From contig JANTQA010000047.1 of the NCBI GenBank assembly GCA_027625915.1, positions 8,122,001 to 8,186,000 of the forward strand: 64,000 nt of DNA. Reading direction: 5' to 3'. Of this stretch, positions 33,241 to 42,400 are shown one piece after another; the first letter of the stretch is position 1, and the number at the start of each line of letters is the position of its first letter. Both the position numbers and the translations under genes were made by a program. Origin of the DNA: Anaeramoeba flamelloides. Lineage: Eukaryota; Metamonada; Anaeramoebidae. Below the pieces are notes generated by a model, which was not told the DNA's origin, searched no databases, and was given only the letters and a program-made list of their open reading frames with translations.

Positions 33241-34243
33241 GTATATCTTCATTGTTACGACCATTATCATTTTCCATTTCCATTTCCATTTTTTCATAGT
33301 TATCATTAGTTTTATTATCCTTCTTCTCTTTATCATTATGATTCTTCTTCTTGTTAGAAATAATTAAAATTTCAAAAAATACTTGAATAAATTCTAAAAT
33401 TTTAATTTTAGTATTTTTTTTTGTTGTATAATAATGCTCTTTGAGCTTTTGAAAATTATCTCTTTTGTTATTCTCAAATATTGATTCTAAAAACGAAAAT
33501 TGTCTCGTATTTTGAAAATTTTTCAAGGACAGTTTTAAGAGTTTTATTAATGCTTTTAACACTTCTTGATCTTCAAATACAAATTTTTTTGGTTTTGTTG
33601 TCGTTTTTAAATTATATATTTCTCCATAATATTTTGAACGATTAAATTTTAACTTTTCAGATCGTAAAAACAGTTTATTATGGAAATTAATTGTACCCGA
33701 AAAAGAATATCTTATGGCCTCATTCCAATCAGCAAATAAGTTATTTTGAAGGTTTTTTAATTGAAACAGTTTTTGTTTTAATCTTTCCAAAACAACACAC
33801 GTTGTATTTTTTGGATTGTTATGAAAAGTTAACATAATATTATTAGCCTGCGTTCCATAAACGGTTTGGATGCTTTTTTTAAATAATGGATCTTGCAAAA
33901 GTTTTTCCATTTCCAATTTAGGATTGGGAATTATTTGATGAATATTATTGTTATTATGATTATGATTGTAAATGGACTTATTATTACTAGTTTTATTTTG
34001 GTTTTCTTTTCTTTCATTTTGATATTCTTTAAGAAATTCCTTTAATTTTTGAATACTTCTTAAATTATTATATATTAAAATATCTAATTCATATCTTTGT
34101 TCTTCACATTTTAAATAACGATCATGCCATGGATTGTTTTCATCTAAAGTTTTGGAAACTTCTTCTTCACCCCCACTTGGAATACTTGTCCATTCGAGAT
34201 TAATTAAAGGATTTAAATTTTTTGATGATGTTAAATGTTGGTA
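31748..34243 (-). CDS. SIN3: SIN3 exon 3 (HDAC-interaction and C-terminal domains)
   Basis: It begins with TAC after AAATAG in phase 0 and encodes 831 residues. The first about 120 residues finish the HDAC-interaction domain. MLTFHNNPKNTTCVVLERLK and WNEAIRYSFSGTINFHNKLF match the SIN3 KNPSIAVPIVLKRLK and [20 protein letters not shown] segments. An Asp run coded by ATC triplets (33160-33240) and Asn runs (32200-32230 and 32755-32800) interrupt the middle. An internal methionine at 33916 is not the true start. Confidence 0.9.
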
Positions 34244-37200
34244 CTATTTATGATATATAAAAAATTATTTTTTATTAAAAGTGATTAAAGAAAATTATGA
34301 AAAAAAAAAAAAAAAAAGCATAAAAATATAGAAAATGCAATTAGAGATAATTTGTATTAATATTAAGTTAAATCCAAACTTAATTTCAAATTTTAGTACA
34401 CAAATGGAATTTCTGAAATTAAAAAATAGATATTTGTTTTTAGAAAAGATTTTTTTTTTTTTAAAAAAATTGGGGTTATTTAAAATATTTATTGCTTTTC
34501 ATTTTTTCTCCAGCTGAATTCTCTTTATATTCGGAAGAAGAATTATAAAGGAAATAGACCAAATGATTACTTGCTAATACTTGAGATACCGAAACATGAA
34601 AGTATGAGTAACTTGAAAATAAACAAAAAAAAGAAAAAGCAAAAAATATCCAAAGGTTTAAAAAAAATCAGATCTAAAATGAAAAAAAGAAATGTCAACA
34701 ATTAAACAACAAACCCCCCCAAATGAACATTCATGATTACCTCTCAAATCAAACTAAATTAACCAAAAGTATCGTGTATATGGTTTTGGTGTTCTTCATT
34801 AAGCCAATAATATTGGATTTTTATTATTTTTTACCAATTACTCATTATTAAACCCTTTTTAAATTTCTAATTTTTTTCTTTTTTCAATTTTCAATTTTTT
34901 GTTTTTGCTTTTCATCTATAAAAATAATTTGGGTGTTTCAATTTCAATAAATAATCATGAAATCATATGATTTTTTACTCTTAAATATCCTTTTTCAAAA
35001 ATTTGAGTAAAAGAGAAATCTAGAGTGTAATTTAAACTTCTTCATTGATAATAATAAAAAAAAAAAAGCAATAAAATTAAATTTGGAATTAATCCGATAC
35101 TAAATTTCAATAAAATATTTAGAGACAACACTTCCATTTCTACTTGTATTTCATTTTGTTTTTTCAAAAAATTGTTAATTATTAAAATTTTAAATAATAT
35201 ACATTATATAAACTCAAATTCTTAATTAATAAGAGATATTAAATAAAAAATTGTTTTTAAAGATATTTTATAATATATGTAGTATAATTTTAATTTCTCT
35301 TCAGATTTGTTTCAAATTTTATAGTAAACCTTTAACAGACTTATTTTTAATAGTCAAGAGATTATTTTATTATATTTAAAAAGCATTTTAGATTTGATTA
35401 ATATCTTTCAAATCCTGGATTCCTTAATCTTGAAATTTTAAAGATTTTTTTATTGATTTAAATGGGTGTTTGAAATATTCCCTAAAATACTTGAAAATCG
35501 AAAATACCCTAAAATTTTTTAACCGCATAAAAACACGTTATGAACAACTTCTAAGAAACACTAGTGCCAATATACTAAGTTTATCGGTAAAATAACAATT
35601 TTACTTTCAGACAAAATATTTTTTTTTGAATTTTATACTTTAAACTACTCTAAAGAGGTTTTGGTTCCTTTTGAGTATATTTGAGTAATTGTTGGTACTT
35701 ATTAGGGTAAGTGTATAGGTATGTCAGGGTATTGGCATGGTATTGGTACGGGTTATGTTAGGTTTGGTATGGTGTGTGTTTGTGTTTAACCAGTTCCTTT
35801 TATGGGATGGTAAGTTAAATAAAGTTTGGCTTGTGTCACCTTATGCAGGATATGGGTATTTGTTTGTACGATTAGATATTACTCTGTTATTTTTGGATTA
35901 CTTTAAGATTACAAAATTAAGGTTAATGATACACAATTAGAAAATTTCAATTCAAGTACATTTTCTCTCATTTAGTTAATACCATTTCGAAATGATCAGA
36001 AATGTTACAGTCATCCAAGATACTTATTCCTTTCACACAAAACGGGTTGAATACCATTCCCTAAAATTTCATTTTTTTGAATTTTGATATTTTCAGAAAA
36101 AAATTTTTTCTCTACTATAAAATTCCAAATTTACCTTTAAATTGAGTATATAAACACTAGTGTTTATTAGAAGTTGTTCAAAAAGTGTTTTTTCGCGGTT
36201 AAATAATTTTCGGGTATTTTCGGGAATATTTGATAGATTTATTAAAATTGAAAAAAATTGGTTTTTGTATTTTGCAATTTTTCGAGTATTATGCCAACTT
36301 TCTTGAGTTTTTTTTTACGATTTTTACATTAGGTTTTCTCGGATTTTGTTTTAATTAGAAAATCAATAGAATTTATCTAAACTAACAAAAACTCAAAATC
36401 TAGAAAACTTTTATTAGTTTTTTTTTAAATTTGAGAAATATTTAATAAATTTATTCAAATTTATTCTATTTTTTTTAATTAAAAAAAAAAATTACCTTTA
36501 TATTTCCGAGACTTTAAGTGTTGATTTCCCAGAATTCAAAATAATAGTGGAAAATTATGGATTTTACTTGATTCTTTTGAATTCTGGAAAACCGAGGTAC
36601 CACATAGTAATTTCCGACACTTGACAACACTAGACGGATACTCGATATTTATTATATTATGATAATCCGTTTTATTAGTTTAGTTTCACTAGAAACGAAC
36701 AAGATTTTCAAAAATATTATTTGTTATCAATTAAAGTTTGTTTACCAAATGTTTAATTTTGATAAAACTAAAATTCTTTAATTTATTTAAAAATTTTAAA
36801 AGCAAAAAAGAATCCTTTTTTTTTCTCAATTAGGGAGTCTTTAAAATAAACTAAAATTCAAAATTTTCCACACAGCTAAAATGTTCCAAAGAATCGCAAT
36901 AATAGAATTGCATTCAAATTGGAGATAATTTTGATTTTTGTAAAATATGAAAATCATTTTTTAATCTTTTTAGTTTTTTTGTTTTCCTTTCATTTTTTGA
37001 ATTATATGACTTGTTTCGTTAGATCAAAATTCTTTCCAACAATTGATATTATGTTAAAGTTGAGTTGTTCCACATAGAAGAACTCAAATAAAATTAATTG
37101 GTAGTCTCTAACCATTTGATCGATCAATATTTCCTAATAGAATTTCAACAAATTTACCAAATGTATTTTTTTATTTTGCTCTCTCCAAAATTTTTAACAC

Positions 37201-38703
37201 ACCGATAATTTATTAATATTGATAATTATTTATTTTTTGTTTTGTGAGTATTGTAATTTATAAACAATTGTTAACATTTCAATTTGTGAATGATTCTAAT
37301 TTGGTATTTCTTCTTGAATTGATTAAATAAGGTTTTTTTTTCACAAATCGAATTTTGGTGTGTTAAAAATTTTGAATTGGGGTTTAGTAGGTTATGGATA
37401 AAAAACAAAAATGCAATAACCCCATGAATTTGAAGTTATCCATTGGTTATTATATTGTAAATAAAACATTATTAAAGATGATAAAATGTTAATTCAATAT
37501 ATTAGCTTTTACGAACTTTTAATATTTTCAATTTTGTTTTTTTTTTGCAAGTTAGTGTTAGAAAAACAAAAAAAGAAAGAAGGAAGAAAGAAAAAAAATT
37601 AAATATTACTTTTATAGGGATCTGACGATACGATGGCGTACAAGATGCAGTGTCATTTAATAAAACATTTCTTTGATTGATCAAAGTTTCGTATTCTATA
37701 AATTTATTTAATTGATTTTGTTCAATTTGATCAATTAAATTCATTAATACATTTTTTGATTTTTGTTGAAAATCTTTTAACACGATCTTTTGACTCAATT
37801 CTAAGAGTTGTTCTTTGGTAATAATTTTTTTAAAATAAAAATCAATGTATTTGAAAAAAGTTGAAAATTTCTTATTAAAAAATTTTTTTAACAATGAAAT
37901 TGTATTACTTATCTCATTATTGGATAAAAAAGAATTCAATTTTGTTTTAAAATCCATCTCGATATTATTTAATTGCTTTTTTGAAAATTTATATTTATTT
38001 ATTTGCAAATTTGTTTCGTTCTCCATCTTTCCATTTTCTTTTTCTTGTTTAATTTGATTTTCTTTTTCGTTTTGTAATTTTGTAAAAAAATTTTTAAATT
38101 CAATTTCTTTTTTTAGGGTTTTGTTATCGTTTATTAATTTATTTCCCTTTTTAATTTTATTTTGATTGTAATTACTCCCTTCATTATTATGATTAAGATT
38201 ATGATTATGATTATGGTTATAATTATTTTTATTTTCGTTTTCATTTGGATTTTCATTTTTTTCTTCTTCATCTTCTTCTAACATATAATTAGATTCGTTC
38301 TCTATATATCCTTTTGAAAATAATGAATTATCTGAAAATAATTGTGATTTGATAAAAGATAATTGCAGTGGGTTATTTGGTGTTGGGATTTTAACTGGAA
38401 TTAGCTTTGGTAATTTTATTTTATTCTCTTCATTTTGAAAATTAAGGAATTTTTGTTTTTTTGATTTCTTTTGTTTGACAAAATTTTTTTTTTTTTTTCT
38501 TTTAAATTTTGGTTTATTTTTTGGCTTTTGTTTTTTCATTTTAATTTCTGTTGAACAATTTTCAATATTTCTTAATTTTTGTTCTTTGTTATTTGAATTG
38601 ATCTTGATAGTATCAATGTATTGCTCTTGTTCTAGTTGTAGTTGATTATTATTATCTTCACTGATACGGTTATTATTATTGTTATTGTTGTTGTTGTTTC
38701 TGA

Positions 38704-38773
<70 letters not shown>

Positions 38774-39380
38774 ATTATTATTATTATTAATATTATTATT
38801 ATTATTATTATTATTATTTGTCACGTTTATTATTTCAGTCATAGGGAATTGGTTCATTTTTATTGGTTGTTCATTATTTGAAAAAAAATGTTTGAATTTT
38901 TCAATTAATTCTTGATTACCATTAAATAATCTTGATATTGCTTGAAAAAGATCTTGATCTGAAGATGGATTACTAATTTTATTTGTTTTGGATTGATGAT
39001 AATTTCTTAAAATTTGAAAAAATTGATTACATTTATGATCAGAACATTCTTTAGAAAATGTTTTTTTCACTAAATTAATAAAATTAAATGCCATGCTTGT
39101 TTTTTCTGTATTGATTTTCTTCTGGTATTCTACTGGTAAAAATTGATTAAATTCTAATATAAGATCATTATGGCCTCTTAATATTTTGGTTAATTTGGTA
39201 AAGATTTTATCTGTACTTAAGGTGCCATTTCGAAATTTGTTTAAAAAGGTGCAAAAGGCTTCAAAGGTTTCTATAAATTAGTAAAAATATTATTTTTTTA
39301 TTAAAATAAAGTTTTTTTGTAATTATATAATCATAAAGATATAAAAATATTATTTTAAGATTTATATGTGTTCAGAATAT

Positions 39381-39411
<31 letters not shown>

Positions 39412-42400
39412 TTATATACAGATAGAATTCGAATTTTGGGAAGAAGAAGGAGGGGGTGAATTGAGAATAGAATGTTTTTAAAATGATTGAAGTGATTTGA
39501 TTTCAGTTCATAAACAAAACTCCAATTAAAAATTCATAACACACCAAAATTCAATTTTTGAAAAAAAAAATATTATTTAATAACTTCTTGAAGAAATACC
39601 AAATTAGAATCATTCTTTAATTGAAATGTAAATAATTATTTATAAATTACAATACTAATAAAACAAAAAATAAATAATTATCAATATTAATAAATTATCG
39701 GTGTGTTTAAAATTTTGGAGAGATGGACATAACAAAAAAAAATATTAGTAAATTTGTTTAAATTCTATGAACAATTATTGATCGTTCAAATGGTTAGATA
39801 TCATCAACTAATTTTATTCGGGTTCTTCTATTTTTACCAACACATTAACTTTAACATAATATCAATCATTTGAAAAAAAATTTTGATCAACCAAAACAGG
39901 TTAAGTAATTCTAAAAATGAAAGGAAAACAAAAACTAAAAAGATTAAAATATGATTTTGTTATTTTTCAAAAATCAGAATTATTTCTGATTTGAATGAAA
40001 TTGTATTATTGTGATTGTTTGAACTATTTTAGCTGTGTTCAAAATTTTGAATTTTAGTTTAGTTGAATATGATAAAATGTTTTTCAGAAATTAAATAAAG
40101 TGTTTTGAATGTCTTTCAAAAAATAAAAATAATTCAATTTATAAAAATAAAAAAAATTATTAAAATTTATTTAGGTTTGTTCTTCGGGTAGTTATAAATC
40201 AACTAATAAATATGTAACTTTTGATTAAAATAGCTCAAAAAATGAAAAAGTTTTGAAAATTTTTGATTCCTGTTTTTGAAAGCCAAATGTGAAAAATTAT
40301 TTACGTTTACATTTTATTGTTTCATAAGTAAACTATTTTCAAAGAAAGTCATTAAGGCCTTTCATTCTCTTTTCAGAAAACCCTTTTGTAAGATGTGAAT
40401 ATTGATCCATTATTCCTCATTTTTTGTAAGGATTATTAATGTAAATAATAACTTTTAAGAAAAGTGATGAATTTTTTTCTTTTTAAAAATTCAAGAAAAA
40501 GTAAAGTCGCTTTAAAAAGAAAGGTGACCATTTTTAAAAAAAAAGTGATGTTCAAACTGTTTGGTTGAATATTTTCTGTATTTTAGTTTGCTCTTTTAAA
40601 CATTTTTGAGTTACACTTTTTCAAACTTTTGTCACTCACTTTTATTAAATGACTTTATCTCAAAGTGTCAAGTTTATTGTAAAAAAATTTTTTTGTTCTC
40701 GTCTTTTCAAATCTAATTTTTTATATGGTGATTCTTTTTAAATTTGATAAAAAGTATTTAAATGTTTTGAAGATATAGTATCACTAAATGTTTTGTACAG
40801 AATCTAGCCAGTGATATAAAATTAAAAATAAAACTCTTAAAAGCAATAATTTTTCACAAACAAAAAAAATTGAAAAATTCTTTATAATTCGCTCTGGATT
40901 TGTTTTCCTTCCATTTTTCTCACAAATAGGATCAACACCGAGATTTTATTTTCCAAAGTTCAAATATCATTTGGTAGTCAAAAGAATTTTTTCAGTAATT
41001 AGAAAAATTCCAAACAATTTTGAAAATATTTTTCCGCTTCAGTTATGAGATCTTATTTGATAATTTTGCAAAGTAATTGAAATTGAAAAATTCGTAGATT
41101 GGGAGATTAATCATTACATATGATTATTTATCAACCAAGTGAAAAATAGAAATACTAATTTCATTTTCATGTATCGGTATTATCACAATTAAAAATTAAA
41201 AATTTAAAAAAAATGTTCTTCGAAACTTTCTAATTGGAAAATAATGGTTTCTTATAAGTTGTTTTGTACCAAATATTTGTAATTACTCTGTTTTTAAAAT
41301 TTTACAAAACAGTAGACATTTGCAAAAAAAATGCAAAATTTTAGTAAAAAAAGTTCAAAATAACTTTTGATTGGAAACATTAATAGAACCTTGAAAACGA
41401 AAAATAAAATCGATTTATAAAAGAAACAAATTAACTTCAAAGAACAATTTATTATATTATTTTCAATCAAATCAACTAAATTTCAATTTAGATCTAGTTT
41501 TTTATCAAAATACGATGAGTTGTTTTAGGAGATATCAAAATAGTCAATTTTTTCAACAATTTTTTAATAATAGATCAATCAAAGAAAAATCGTTACGAAA
41601 AGATACTATTTGTTGCAAAATAAATGGAACAAAATTTTCATTCAGCTTTTCAAAAAAAAATGGGTTTTATACTGTAGTCAAAATAATGCGTGCAAAAAAA
41701 TTTAATACATGTCTCAAAATAAAAAGCGTGTTTTTTTGTTATAGAATACCTATACATCAACCGATCAAAGAAACTGATAATAAACCCTAAATAAATATGT
41801 TATTGGTTTCTTAAAGTTCTATTATTTAAAAAGAAATTCTAAAAATGAAGGATCAAATTACAAAATTTATCTCACAAAATAGAGTTAATTTTTGAGAAAA
41901 TTTTAATCATCAAAAAAAGAAAAGAATTTCAAAAAAACCGAGAAAATTACGAAAAAATTTGAACAAATTGCGTGAATTATTTAAAATTTGATTAAAATAT
42001 CCAGGTGTTTACTTTCAAAATTGATTTGAACTTAGGTATACTATATGGTAGACGATTGGATTTTGCCGTGGAACAAGAAGAAAAAAAAAGCACGGATTAT
42101 ATTTTGAAAGACCGATTATAGTCGTTGTCCAGGCATTATTTTGATCACTGTAAATCAAGTAATATTTCAAATTTATTAATTCTTAAAAACAGCTTAAATT
42201 ATTAATTTCCCTCGTTTCGAATTGGGGACTTTGATGGTTTGTTTTATTTCTTGGGTTATAATGTGATTATTTTGGAAAGCTGAATGAAAATTTTGATCTT
42301 TTTATTTTAAAATTAGCAGTAGAATTATAAAAACTGTTATTGTGTGTCCAATGCTTCATTTTGCCTTAAATTATTTTATTTTTATTATTAATTGATCTTA

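Larger units (their letters stand above)
34244..37609 (-). other. SIN3 intron 2
   Basis: Donor GTAATA (37609), acceptor AAATAG (34244), 3366 bp. It contains a TIR element (35440-36240), P-module remnants (36270-36650) and one arm (36850-37390) of the inverted pair that flanks exon 2. Confidence 0.85.

Noticed and set aside
33070-33336. Frames rich in His, Ser or Met on both strands
   Set aside because: They are shadows of the GAT repeat that codes poly-Asp in SIN3 exon 3.
33916-33916. ATG at 33916 as the start of a separate gene
   Set aside because: About 109 further residues upstream in frame match the SIN3 HDAC-interaction domain.
38642-38915. Poly-Ile and poly-Leu plus-strand frames
   Set aside because: They are shadows of the AAT repeat coding poly-Asn in SIN3 exon 2.
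39094-39094. ATG at 39094 as the start of a separate gene
   Set aside because: The frame is open upstream to an acceptor at 39271 and encodes the second half of PAH1, which continues from exon 1.
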